The translations under genes and the position numbers were made by a program. A stretch of DNA of 64,000 bases from Bin80 sp965208025 (GTDB taxonomy: Bacteria > Bacteroidota > Rhodothermia > Rhodothermales > Bin80), in the NCBI GenBank assembly GCA_965208025.1, contig OZ242302.1, forward strand, positions 124,001 through 188,000, read 5' to 3'. Each line of letters starts with the position of its first letter. Positions within the stretch are counted from its first letter, which is position 1. The notes under the pieces were generated by a model. It did not search any database and was not told the origin of the DNA. It saw nothing but the letters and a program-made list of their open reading frames with translations. Positions 43,615 through 52,449 of the stretch are shown here, piece after piece.

Positions 43615-43632
43615 TGTATGTTATCTGTATGT
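43615..43632 (+). promoter_or_regulatory. Pho-box-like direct repeat
   Basis: Two perfect 7-bp repeats TGTATGT are separated by four bases (TATC), a period of 11 bp as in PhoB operators (two 7-bp repeats with 4-bp spacer). The site lies in the divergent spacer between the TonB receptor and ppk1, 62 bp from one start and 106 bp from the other. The base sequence differs from the E. coli CTGTCAT consensus, so the assignment rests on geometry and gene context. Confidence 0.4.
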
Positions 43633-43737
43633 TAAGCATAGTATAAATTTGTGTGATCAAAAGAAATGATTCTAATCATAGATTGAACCACCTTCGCATT
43701 GCGTATTTTTCTATTGAAAAGACTGTTCAGAACAGAA

Positions 43738-45900
43738 ATGACGAATAAACCACCCACTAATTCTTCTTCCACCAATGGGCTTAATCTGAGCGATTATTCG
43801 CTGTATAATAACAGGGAATTAAGCATGCTGGATTTTCAATACCGAGTTTTTGAGGAGGCTCAGGATGAAGCCAATCCACTTCTGGAACGCTTAAAATTTC
43901 TATCCATTGTCGGTTCAAATTTGGATGAATTTTACATGGTTCGTGTTGGGGGATTAAAGAAGCAGGTGGCCAGTAGTGTCACCGACCTCTCAATTGATGG
44001 ACAAACCCCAAACGAACTACTCTTGGCTGTGAGAGAGGGAGCTCATTCACTGATGGAGAAGGTGCATCAGTATCTCCTATCAACCATCATTCCCGAATTA
44101 GCAGAGAAAGGGATCAATATTCTGCACTACTCAGAACTGACAGAGAGTCAGAAGGAAGATGCGACGAAAAAGTACAGAGAAACGTTTTTTCCTGTCTTGA
44201 CTCCACTTGCCGTTGATCCCTCCCACCCGTTCCCGCATATTTCCAATTTGAGTCTGAATTTAGCGGTCACAGTCAAGGATGAGCTCGGAGGCGAGCGTTT
44301 TGCACGCGTCAAGGTCCCTCGGCCAATTGATCGTCTCATGTCTGTGATCACTAAGCCTTGGACCATCAAGATTGATGGAAGCACACGAAAGGCTTACTCA
44401 TTTGTTTGGGTGGAAGAGGTCATTGCTGCGAATCTGCAGTCTCTATTTCCTGGTATGGAAGTAGAAGCGGTTTACCCATTCAGGGTTACCCGCAATGCCG
44501 ACATGACCATTCAGGAATTGGAAGCGGACGATCTCTTGGAAACGATGGAGCAGGGGGTGCGTCAACGCCGCCTTGGATCTGTCCTCAGATTAACCGTGAA
44601 TGCAGATATGCCAGATCAGGTGATTCGTCTCTTACTTGAAAATATGGGCACCGAAGAAGAGGATGTTGTGGTGGTTGATGGCCCCTTGGGGCTGGAAAGT
44701 CTGATGCATATTGTATCAAGGATTGACCGATTCGATCTGAAGTATCCGCCATTTCGGCCATTCACGCCTTTGAGATTGAAATCCGAAACACGTGATGGAG
44801 ACTTTTTTAAGGCGGTGCGATCACAGAATCACTTAGTCCATCATCCCTACGATTCATTCTCACCTGTCATTGAGTTTCTGGAAGCTGCGGCATCCGATCC
44901 CAGTGTTCTGGCAATCAAAATGACGCTTTACCGCGTCGGGAATCAGTCTCCGATCGTGAATGCCCTGATGAAAGCAAGAGAGAATGGCAAACAGGTTGCG
45001 GTACTGGTTGAATTGAAAGCCCGTTTTGATGAGGCAAGCAATATTGGCTGGGCGCGTATGCTTGAGAGAGAGGGGGTCCATGTGATTTACGGTTTGATCG
45101 GACTGAAGACACATTCCAAGATTGCTCTGGTCATTCGAAGAGAAGGGGGGAATATACGCAGGTATGTGCATCTTTCCACGGGGAATTATAACAGCATTAC
45201 CGCGCATGTCTACGAAGATCTGGGATTCTTCACCGTAGATCCCAAAATTGGCGCAGACGCATCTGATCTGTTCAACTTCTTGACAGGCTATTCTGAAAAA
45301 CGAGATTATCAAAAGCTTTTGGTGGCACCTATCAATCTGAGAAAGCGATTCACCGAGTTGATCAATCGTGAGATTGATCACCAAAAGGCAGGCCGGGAAA
45401 CCCATTTAATTTTTAAGACGAACGCATTAGTAGATGAGAAAATGATCCATCTACTTTATGAGGCATCCCAACAGGGAGTTCGCATTGACCTATTGGTCCG
45501 CGGAATTTGTTGTCTCAGACCTGGAATCCCCGGGGTAAGCGATAATATTCGTGTGATCAGTATTGTAAGCAGGTTCCTTGAACATAGCCGAATCTATTAT
45601 TTCGCAAATGGAGGAAAAGAGGAAATCTATTTGGGAAGTGCAGATCTAATGCCTCGCAATCTGAATCGGCGGGTTGAAGTACTCTTTCCAATTCAGGATA
45701 AACAGTATCTGCGTTATCTCCGTGATATAGTACTGGAATCGTATTTACGTGATTCCATCAAGGCAAGGTACTTGGGCACCGATAGCACATATACTCGACC
45801 AGAACCAGTGGAAGGGAATCTATCGGTACAAGAAAAGCTACTGAGCGTGCGCACAGAGTGGGTAGAGGAGGAAAAAGAGCATCCATGGGAGTTATTCTAG
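43738..45900 (+). CDS. ppk1: Polyphosphate kinase 1
   Basis: 720 aa from ATG 43738; the open frame also runs 39 bp upstream. It shows the complete PPK1 architecture: N-domain YNNRELSMLDFQYRVFEEA and GSNLDEFYMVRVGGLKKQV; head domain FPHISNLSLNLAV; C1 domain IKMTLYRVGNQSPIVNALMK, with VELKARFDEASNIGWARMLE and the phosphohistidine segment LIGLKTHSKIALVIRRE; C2 domain LVRGICCLRPGIPGVSDNIR and SADLMPRNLNRRVEVLFPI. It reversibly makes polyphosphate from ATP. Length is normal. Divergent from the TonB receptor. Confidence 0.96.
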   Translation: MTNKPPTNSSSTNGLNLSDYSLYNNRELSMLDFQYRVFEEAQDEANPLLERLKFLSIVGSNLDEFYMVRVGGLKKQVASSVTDLSIDGQTPNELLLAVREGAHSLMEKVHQYLLSTIIPELAEKGINILHYSELTESQKEDATKKYRETFFPVLTPLAVDPSHPFPHISNLSLNLAVTVKDELGGERFARVKVPRPIDRLMSVITKPWTIKIDGSTRKAYSFVWVEEVIAANLQSLFPGMEVEAVYPFRVTRNADMTIQELEADDLLETMEQGVRQRRLGSVLRLTVNADMPDQVIRLLLENMGTEEEDVVVVDGPLGLESLMHIVSRIDRFDLKYPPFRPFTPLRLKSETRDGDFFKAVRSQNHLVHHPYDSFSPVIEFLEAAASDPSVLAIKMTLYRVGNQSPIVNALMKARENGKQVAVLVELKARFDEASNIGWARMLEREGVHVIYGLIGLKTHSKIALVIRREGGNIRRYVHLSTGNYNSITAHVYEDLGFFTVDPKIGADASDLFNFLTGYSEKRDYQKLLVAPINLRKRFTELINREIDHQKAGRETHLIFKTNALVDEKMIHLLYEASQQGVRIDLLVRGICCLRPGIPGVSDNIRVISIVSRFLEHSRIYYFANGGKEEIYLGSADLMPRNLNRRVEVLFPIQDKQYLRYLRDIVLESYLRDSIKARYLGTDSTYTRPEPVEGNLSVQEKLLSVRTEWVEEEKEHPWELF

Positions 45901-45954
45901 CAATCACGCCGGTTAGGTCACTTGGTTCAGCAAACACTCAATCAGGAGAGTTGA

Positions 45955-46584
45955 TTAAGGGAAGAGCAAGTGGGTATCCCAACCGGCAGACGGTTGTCTG
46001 GTATATACAAGACGCTCATGCAGACGACTTTCTCTACCCTGCCAGAATTCTATCCTCTCAGGGATTACCCGAAATCCACCCCAGTGAGGAGGGAGAGGGA
46101 TTTCCTCCCCCGAATTAATTTGTTCGTAATGGGCTACTCTCTCCTCAAGTTCCAGACGATTTTCTAATTTTTGACTTTGGCGAGAAGCCCATGCTCCGAT
46201 CTGACTCCCCCTCGGACGAGAATGAAAATAGGCTTCGCTTTCCTGACTACTGATTCGCTCTACCTGTCCCTCAACCCTGATCTGTCGTTCAAGGGTTGCC
46301 CAGTGAAGCACAAGAGCGGCTCTGGGATTTTCTTCTAATTCATTTCCCTTCCGACTCTGATAGTTGGTAAAGAATACAAACCCATCTTGACTAATCTTTT
46401 TAAGAAGTACGATCCGTGCACTTGGGATTCCATCCGTTGAAGCAGTAGCAAGTGTCATTGCTTCAGGAAGACAAATTTTTGCATCTCGTGCAAAGGCAAA
46501 CCACTCTTCCGCCTGAACAATTGGGTCTTGATCGGGGGATGGTCCTGACAATTCTTGAGTAGTATTGTGTCTGGGAAGACTCAT
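45955..46584 (-). CDS. pdxH: Pyridoxamine 5'-phosphate oxidase
   Basis: A 209-aa FMN-dependent enzyme that oxidises pyridoxamine- or pyridoxine-phosphate to pyridoxal-phosphate. Family motifs are present: EAMTLATASTDGIPSARIVL, FVFFTNYQSRKGNELEENPR, QIRVEGQVERIS, SYFHSRPRGSQIGAWAS-type segment (AYFHSRPRGSQIGAWASRQS), WGGFRVIPERIEFWQGRESR and RLHERLVY. It is convergent with ppk1. No obvious functional link to polyphosphate. Confidence 0.95.
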   Translation of the reverse strand: MSLPRHNTTQELSGPSPDQDPIVQAEEWFAFARDAKICLPEAMTLATASTDGIPSARIVLLKKISQDGFVFFTNYQSRKGNELEENPRAALVLHWATLERQIRVEGQVERISSQESEAYFHSRPRGSQIGAWASRQSQKLENRLELEERVAHYEQINSGEEIPLPPHWGGFRVIPERIEFWQGRESRLHERLVYTRQPSAGWDTHLLFP

Positions 46585-46700
46585 ATTTTTTTCGCGGATA
46601 GGTTAGTGAACACGAAATCAAGCTTGAACGATCACGGTCGAATGGAAGGGTTCATGAATTCAAAGATTAGATTGATCAATAGTGATTGATGGTAAGCTAT

Positions 46701-47537
46701 CTAAAAATTGTTGTCCAACTCTTTAAATTGATCTGGTACAATCTTCTGGGTGTCTCTTGCGGGACGGATGTAGTCCTGTCCTGTCTGGAGCGGAGGTAGA
46801 TTTACCTCCGCTGGTTCAATCCGTTCGTACGAAATCTGAGATAGAAGATGGTGAATACAGTTTAGGCGTGCGCGACGTTTGTCATTCGCCTCAATCACCC
46901 ACCACGGAGAATCTGGAACATCTGTATTCAGAAACATCTGATCTTTGGCCCGTGAGTAATCTACCCAACGAGCCCTTGATTCAAGATCCATAGGGCTAAT
47001 CTTCCACCTACGCGTAGGATCTTCTATCCGGCGACGAAACCTACGCTCCTGCTCCTCTGCACTCACAGAAAACCAATATTTTATAAGTCGAATCCCGCTA
47101 TGAATCAGCATGCGCTCAAACATGGGGCATTGTTGAAGAAACTCCCAGTATTCTTCTTCGGAGCAGTAACCCATTACGCGTTCCACGCCGGCGCGGTTAT
47201 ACCAGCTACGGTCAAAAAGTACCATTTCGCCACCGGCTGGCAGGTGAGCAACATATCTCTGAAAATACCATTGAGTTGTTTCACGTTCAGTTGGTTTTGA
47301 AAGGGCAACTACACGGCAGATTCTGGGATTCAGCGGAGCCAAGATTCGTTTTATCGTTCCTCCTTTCCCGGCTGCATCCCTCCCTTCAAACAGCACGACG
47401 ATACGCTTCTTCTTAATTCGTATATACCGCTGCAATCTGGCAAGCCGAATGTGTAGTTCTGCTAATTCAGCTTCGTAAAACTTTCGCGAGAGTTTCCCAT
47501 TTGGACGTAGTATCTTCATAATTCTATAATTGTCCAT
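46701..47537 (-). CDS. ppk2: Polyphosphate kinase 2 family protein
   Basis: A 278-aa single-domain PPK2 with Walker A VVLFEGRDAAGKGGTIKRIL, the lid region ALSKPTERETTQWYFQRYV, Walker B GGEMVLFDRSWYNRAGVERV and RRIEDPTRRWKISPMDLESR. These enzymes use polyphosphate to phosphorylate nucleoside mono- or diphosphates. Together with PPK1 and the Na/Pi transporter it completes uptake, storage and use of phosphate. Read on the minus strand after pdxH (116 bp gap). Confidence 0.95.
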   Translation of the reverse strand: MDNYRIMKILRPNGKLSRKFYEAELAELHIRLARLQRYIRIKKKRIVVLFEGRDAAGKGGTIKRILAPLNPRICRVVALSKPTERETTQWYFQRYVAHLPAGGEMVLFDRSWYNRAGVERVMGYCSEEEYWEFLQQCPMFERMLIHSGIRLIKYWFSVSAEEQERRFRRRIEDPTRRWKISPMDLESRARWVDYSRAKDQMFLNTDVPDSPWWVIEANDKRRARLNCIHHLLSQISYERIEPAEVNLPPLQTGQDYIRPARDTQKIVPDQFKELDNNF

Positions 47538-47966
47538 ACGTTAAAATGTTAGTAGCATTGACTTCTATCCACTAAACTTAAATGGGTATTGATCAGCGCC
47601 AACAAGTTCTTGTACAGATATACTGGGATGAAATATTGTGAATAAATGATCCAGTTGATCAGTCCAGATGAATAGTCATCGTATGACAGAGTCGGGAAGT
47701 CGAATAAATTCTCTGGAATCAGGTTAAGTTACGATTCATCTCAATACACAATATGGGGTTAAAATCAAGACTCGCTATTTTCCTGCCATGCACTAACTTG
47801 GAATGCTTAAAATTTAAGGTTCGTGGTAGAACGATAAATTTCGGTCGTAAATCTCTCTCGGGTAGTCAACTTCCGAAAGTAAATGTCTACTGGAGCCCCA
47901 GGGAAAGCATGAAACTATGCTCCGAGCGGTCTTGATGACACTCCTGTCAACGAAAGCCCCTTGATG
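47538..47966. other. Intergenic region
   Basis: About 430 bp. The only open frame of note (47753-47935, 60 codons) has no motif or ribosome site and is not supported. Promoter sequences for the minus-strand ppk2 should lie in the left part. Confidence 0.5.
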
Positions 47967-48950
47967 TCACTCTTGAGGGATCCTGAACCGTGGAGAAACA
48001 AGGGAATGATCCTCAAAGGTAGAGATGATCTGCACAATTCTTGAGAGAGTAGGACTGTATACGGTCACGGTCTTTTCCGCATATTCGCAGCCCGTTGGAA
48101 CGATCGTTGGATGGTCTACGACATCCATAACATCAAGATTGATTGCCCCTAATGACTCCGGGTACCGCAGTTGACCGTAGGGTACAGAACTGGATAATAC
48201 CACTTGCCCCCCCGTCGTGGAAATGACGATTTCTTCAATGGGTGTCGTCTTAATAATTCGTTGTAGATGTTGATTCGTTCGGTCCACAGACCATCCAGCG
48301 GTCTCCGTGACGGTTAAGAAAGAATCAATTAGCCCAGCCTGAACCACCATCTGCTTCGTAAGAATGGCATCAAAGACAGAGCGTACCTCCGCTACACGGG
48401 AGGTGAATCGGGAGGATAGTAATTCAATTTCCCCAAAAGCGGCAAGAGCGGCGGTCATCACCGGCGAGGCATAGCTATTATTGAGCAATCCCTGTTCCTC
48501 AAATGCAAGCGCATTGCCGACCTGAACGATGCGGGGTTTATCAACTCCACTCACCCCAACATACTTGAAGATATCCCAGTCGATCTCACGGGTCTGAGCA
48601 GCTTGGGTAATACAATCATCACTGTCAATGCTGGAAGCAAGCAACGGATAAAATGCGGATGCTTGCGGTTGGGCATCGGAGTCTTCGGTGAATCTGAACT
48701 GAATCGGTTTACCATGATCATCACGAACAGTAGTGAGGTACACGACACCCTCCGAGTCGGTGACCCATAATTCGTCCAAAACAGTTTTTTTTCGGATTGT
48801 GTCAAAGACAGAGATGATTTCTGAGGAAGAAAGCCCATGCCCCTCAGCGGCGGCAACTAGGTGGGCTGCAATTCGGGCCTGTCCTGTCATTTGCTCATCA
48901 AGAAGAGAATCTACACCTTGGGCAATTACGGATAGAGAAAGCTGACTCAT
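47967..48950 (-). CDS. Soluble protein with two Cache-like sensor domains
   Basis: 327 aa without signal peptide or membrane segment. Two halves share the same pattern: TIRKKTVLDELWVTDSEGVV / VYLTTVRDD and RIIKTTPIEEIVISTTGGQV / VLSSSVPYGQL, each preceded by a long helix (SLLDEQMTGQARIAAHLVAA; VFDAILTKQMVVQAGLIDSF). The first half also has DIFKYVGVSGVDKPRIVQVG, typical of Cache sensors. Cache domains normally sit outside the membrane in receptors; a cytoplasmic double-Cache protein without output domain is unusual. Partner unknown. Confidence 0.6.
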   Translation of the reverse strand: MSQLSLSVIAQGVDSLLDEQMTGQARIAAHLVAAAEGHGLSSSEIISVFDTIRKKTVLDELWVTDSEGVVYLTTVRDDHGKPIQFRFTEDSDAQPQASAFYPLLASSIDSDDCITQAAQTREIDWDIFKYVGVSGVDKPRIVQVGNALAFEEQGLLNNSYASPVMTAALAAFGEIELLSSRFTSRVAEVRSVFDAILTKQMVVQAGLIDSFLTVTETAGWSVDRTNQHLQRIIKTTPIEEIVISTTGGQVVLSSSVPYGQLRYPESLGAINLDVMDVVDHPTIVPTGCEYAEKTVTVYSPTLSRIVQIISTFEDHSLVSPRFRIPQE

Positions 48951-49020
48951 TCAACTAGGATTGGATTGATTATAGAAAAAAACAATGATGAAGTGGAAGC
49001 GAGAAAGATTAGATTATTCT

Positions 49021-49056
49021 GACAAATAGGACAAATAGGACAAATAGGACGTATAG
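49021..49056. repeat. Short 9-bp tandem repeat
   Basis: GACAAATAG occurs three times in a row, followed by a diverged fourth unit GACGTATAG. It lies in the 350-bp intergenic region between the Cache-like gene and the YbaK-type gene. Such arrays can slip during replication and change promoter spacing; no such effect is shown. Confidence 0.8.
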
Positions 49057-49300
49057 CTTCTAATTAACTTGCAAAAAAAAGAATGTATTCCATCAGTACA
49101 CTTATATTCTCAAAATACTGTTGATGTTGCGTTGAATACATCCCCAGGCAATATTCGTTTTAGAATTGCAAGGTCTGGTATTGAGAATCATGGGGGAAGA
49201 TCGAGTCTTTCCTCTACACTCGTCTATTGCATCAGCGTTAGACGCCCTTGCTTAACATACAACTTCAATGCTACTCATTTAATGTATACGGCTAACCTAT

Positions 49301-49777
49301 ATGAATGAAATCAGAATATCTTTACCCAAGAGGGTACGTCATGTTCAAGAGGTAGTTCGGTCAATGGGATTGGACTTTCAGGTCAAGCAGTTATCCCAAT
49401 CCACCAGAACTGCATCAGAGGCCGCCGCTACTGTCGACTGTTCCCTTGGGCAGATTGTGAAATCTCTAATGTTTCAATCTGGTGATGCACCCATATTGGT
49501 GTTGGCCAGTGGAGTGAATCAAGTGGATTTGGAAATTCTAACTCGGTTCATTGGGAGTCCATGTAACCTCGCAAATGCATCCTTTGTGCGGCAACATACA
49601 GGATTCACTATTGGCGGTGTGGCACCGGTCGGTCATCCCAGCCCAATTCCTACATTCATTGACGAAGATCTCTTGAAATACGAAATCGTATGGGCTGCCG
49701 CTGGCGGTCCAAGTGCGATTTTCTCCTGTACCCCATCTTTTCTGGCCAGCCTCGGTCAGATCATTCGGATCAATTGA
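49301..49777 (+). CDS. YbaK/EbsC-type aminoacyl-tRNA deacylase
   Basis: 158 aa of the YbaK/ProX editing-domain family: RTASEAAATVDCSLGQIVKS with the conserved lysine, then LVLASGVNQVD and FTIGGVAPVGHPSPIPTFID, then WAAAGGPSAIF. These free-standing domains hydrolyse mischarged tRNAs such as Cys- or Ala-tRNA(Pro). The stop overlaps the convergent coaX stop by 8 bp. Confidence 0.9.
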   Translation: MNEIRISLPKRVRHVQEVVRSMGLDFQVKQLSQSTRTASEAAATVDCSLGQIVKSLMFQSGDAPILVLASGVNQVDLEILTRFIGSPCNLANASFVRQHTGFTIGGVAPVGHPSPIPTFIDEDLLKYEIVWAAAGGPSAIFSCTPSFLASLGQIIRIN

Positions 49778-50522
49778 GGTCTGCATTCAATTGCATCAGC
49801 ACCCTTATCCCCTCAAGCACCAGATTCTTATTGATGCGTGCAGAAGGAATCTGATCCGCCAATAGTTGATGCCAGCCACCTGTGAGTAGGATCACTGGGT
49901 TAGATGCAAGAGTCCGTTTGATGCGATGGATCGCACCGATGATTCCATCAATCATTCCATAAAGAAGACCATGCTGAAGTGCTTCCACAGTTGAAATTCC
50001 GAGTACTCCACCTGGGAACGCCAATGGTACATCGGGTAATTTTGCCGTATAGTTTGCAAGTGCACGATTCGCAAGGGTTGGTCCGGGCATGATGATCCCT
50101 CCAAGAAATATTCCCTCTGCACTGACTGCATCAATGGTAATTGCACTCCCTGCATCAATAATAATGTGAGGCCCCTTACCAGAATGAAATGCTGCACATG
50201 CGGCAGCAAGTCTGTCAGGCCCGAGACTGCCTTTAGGAGTATAGGTCACTTTTATTGGGAGTTCGGCATCGGGCGTGACCACAAATATGGACGTATCCGT
50301 CAAATAACGTATCTCCGAGATCAACCGTTCAGATTTTTGAGGAACTACACTACATACTCCAATTTGATGGAAAGGAGTCTGTATGTTCCACGCTTCGATG
50401 CTTGCAATTATCTCCTCTATGGATTGAAAGGACATCCGATTGATTATCTGCTCTCCACGGAACAGACCAGCTTTGATCGCACTGTTCCCAATATCAATGG
50501 TCAGACACACGGAGCGAAACAT
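49770..50522 (-). CDS. coaX: Type III pantothenate kinase
   Basis: 250 aa from ATG 50522 (MFRSVCLTIDIGNSAIKAGL); an upstream TTG gives three more residues. ASKHA-fold phosphate loops are DIGNSAIKAGLF and IIDAGSAITIDAV, with the pantothenate site KGSLGPDRLAAACAA and GGIIMPGPTLANRAL. It carries out the first step of coenzyme A synthesis. It overlaps birA by 29 bp, the common coaX-birA pairing. Confidence 0.94.
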   Translation of the reverse strand: MFRSVCLTIDIGNSAIKAGLFRGEQIINRMSFQSIEEIIASIEAWNIQTPFHQIGVCSVVPQKSERLISEIRYLTDTSIFVVTPDAELPIKVTYTPKGSLGPDRLAAACAAFHSGKGPHIIIDAGSAITIDAVSAEGIFLGGIIMPGPTLANRALANYTAKLPDVPLAFPGGVLGISTVEALQHGLLYGMIDGIIGAIHRIKRTLASNPVILLTGGWHQLLADQIPSARINKNLVLEGIRVLMQLNADLN

Positions 50523-51297
50523 CTCCAGCAAAAAATATTTGAGTACCCGAACTTTCTGTATCCAAGACTAATCCGCCAGATTCATCAATCCCAATCAGAG
50601 TGCCAGTTAGATCTGTGTCTTTCCCAACCACCCGGCAACAATGACCGATCCATGCAAGCTTCTCAGAATAAAGATCAAGAATGCAGGATGGGTTCAGCAC
50701 CATGAGTTCCAGAAATTTCTCTAATTGAAGCAAGACAGATGCCATTAAATGTGCTCTATCAATTGGCTGTCCCGTGACAAGAATGAGAGAAGTTGCACAT
50801 GTTTCCAGTTCCTCTGGAAATTCTGTTTGATTCACATTGATCCCTATGCCCAGAATGATCGCAGTCTCGGATGTATCCATGGTGTGTAGGATCATTCCAG
50901 ACACTTTCTGATCATCCAGTAAGATATCGTTTGGCCACTTCAGTTGAGGTATAGTTGGCATGGAAACTTTTGCAATCGCCTCTGAAACTGCCAAACAGGC
51001 AGCAAGGGACACGATCCCCATTTTTTTGGGGGGAACAGGGAGGCGTAATATCACACTGAAGGTCAGATTCAGTCCCTGACTTGAAGACCATTTCCGTCCC
51101 TGTCGGCCGTACCCATCCGTCTGATAGTCCGCGGCGAAAACAGTTCCATGCTCAGCCCCAGATAATGCTGCCTCCAAAGCAACAGAGTTTGTTGAGGATA
51201 CTTTTTCTATGAAGTGCAAGGACCGACCAAGGGATTTCGTGCACAACAATGGACTCACTTGATCACCGAGGGATGTAGTCAAAGAAGGTGATATCAT
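50494..51297 (-). CDS. birA: Biotin--[acetyl-CoA-carboxylase] ligase
   Basis: 267 aa from ATG 51297, the first start giving a normal length (the frame opens earlier, inside the lipoprotein gene). The biotin/ATP site is visible: STNSVALE, DYQTDGYGRQGRKWSSSQGL, LKWPNDILLDDQKVSGM and ILGIGINVNQ, with an SH3-like C-terminus (LTGTLIGIDESGGLVLDT). No N-terminal DNA-binding domain, so it is a ligase only. It overlaps the upstream lipoprotein gene by 35 bp and coaX by 29 bp: a tight three-gene operon. Confidence 0.93.
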   Translation of the reverse strand: MISPSLTTSLGDQVSPLLCTKSLGRSLHFIEKVSSTNSVALEAALSGAEHGTVFAADYQTDGYGRQGRKWSSSQGLNLTFSVILRLPVPPKKMGIVSLAACLAVSEAIAKVSMPTIPQLKWPNDILLDDQKVSGMILHTMDTSETAIILGIGINVNQTEFPEELETCATSLILVTGQPIDRAHLMASVLLQLEKFLELMVLNPSCILDLYSEKLAWIGHCCRVVGKDTDLTGTLIGIDESGGLVLDTESSGTQIFFAGDVSLRVSDH

Positions 51298-51982
51298 AGG
51301 TGTAAGTATTTTGCCGTCCAAAGGGGAGTCGCATCGCCAGGTGCATACTGAGGTGATATGGAACCCATTCATTATTGACAGGACGAAGTTGAAGACGGTA
51401 GCGAGATACTTCTTCCAGTAGAATTGATTGGCTGTGACGATGGAATGTCATAGAGACTAATTTCAAAGAATTCGGATCATAGAGATAAGATGCATTCAGA
51501 ATTTCCTCAGTACTTTCTGGTCTGGTATCAATGGTAATCTGGTTGACGGGTTGAGACCAATAGCTGGTATCCCTTCTGATCTCATATTGAAATTGATCTT
51601 TAAATTCGGGCATCAGATAGGGAGCGTCATCCTGTACAATCGTCTCAAACGTGGTGGAGATGTCCTTAGCTAAAATTGAATCTGAACCAAGGATGACAAT
51701 CGGAGGACCAGAGGGAACAACGTTCACGAAATGAGTGAATGAACTGTATTGACGCTCACCCCGGCTCTCCGTACGATCAAGCCTGGTATAGGACCAGTTT
51801 GAGATTTTTTGGAAGGCATCTGAAATATGATCCAGATGGATCTGAGATAATTGTTCAAGAGCGGAATCAGCGACCGCACGCTCAGTTTCACTTGGCGGTG
51901 GGAGGGGAGAAGAGCAAGCAAGAAAGCTAAAAATCAAAATGAGTGCACCGAATAGAGGCGAAGTAAGACGGAACAATGACAT
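51263..51982 (-). CDS. Predicted outer-membrane lipoprotein
   Basis: From ATG 51982 the N-terminus MSLFRLTSPLFGALILIFSF is followed by the lipobox LAC, so Cys near position 23 would be lipidated. The mature 215 residues alternate strands (YRLQLRPVNNEWVPYHLSMH, YTYDITFFDYI), which suggests a beta-rich or LolA/LolB-like fold, but no family is recognised. It is the first gene in the operon with birA and coaX. Confidence 0.7.
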   Translation of the reverse strand: MSLFRLTSPLFGALILIFSFLACSSPLPPPSETERAVADSALEQLSQIHLDHISDAFQKISNWSYTRLDRTESRGERQYSSFTHFVNVVPSGPPIVILGSDSILAKDISTTFETIVQDDAPYLMPEFKDQFQYEIRRDTSYWSQPVNQITIDTRPESTEEILNASYLYDPNSLKLVSMTFHRHSQSILLEEVSRYRLQLRPVNNEWVPYHLSMHLAMRLPFGRQNTYTYDITFFDYIPR

Positions 51983-52449
51983 ACAACGGATTAAATGAAT
52001 ACAACCGAATTCATGTAAAATTTCTTTGAGGATACATTTCTGATTCGGTCTCGAGTGCATCAATAGCCGCCTTGGGAACGCGTGAAAGCAAATGATGAAG
52101 AACGTATTCCAAGGTGCCTCTTCATAAAACTCAACCGCCTAGGAATAAACGTGAACGTTGATATTTTGATGCGAACCAGTCTATCCAAGAATCATCCTTC
52201 TCTCTTAACAGAACTGACACCATGAAATAATCCCATTCCATAATTGCGGACAAGATAAATTGATCAGACTTGATACTGAAACATGAGGATCCCCCGAGCA
52301 ACTCATCCGAGTTTTCTATTCTCAGAGAGTTTGGAAACAAAAGTGCGAACCTAATGAGCAGTGTAGACTAAAATCACCAAAGAATTCTTAACTCATCACC
52401 TCAACGGGGATAGACTCTGGGTCATCTCCGTAGTCTTAGATTTGATAGC
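51983..52449. other. Intergenic region
   Basis: About 470 bp separating divergent operons. A 69-codon minus frame at 52131-52340 shows no motif. Promoters for the lipoprotein operon and for fabI should lie here, but no convincing box was found. Confidence 0.5.

Noticed and set aside
52131..52340. 69-codon minus ORF upstream of fabI
   Set aside because: No motif, no ribosome site, in an intergenic region.
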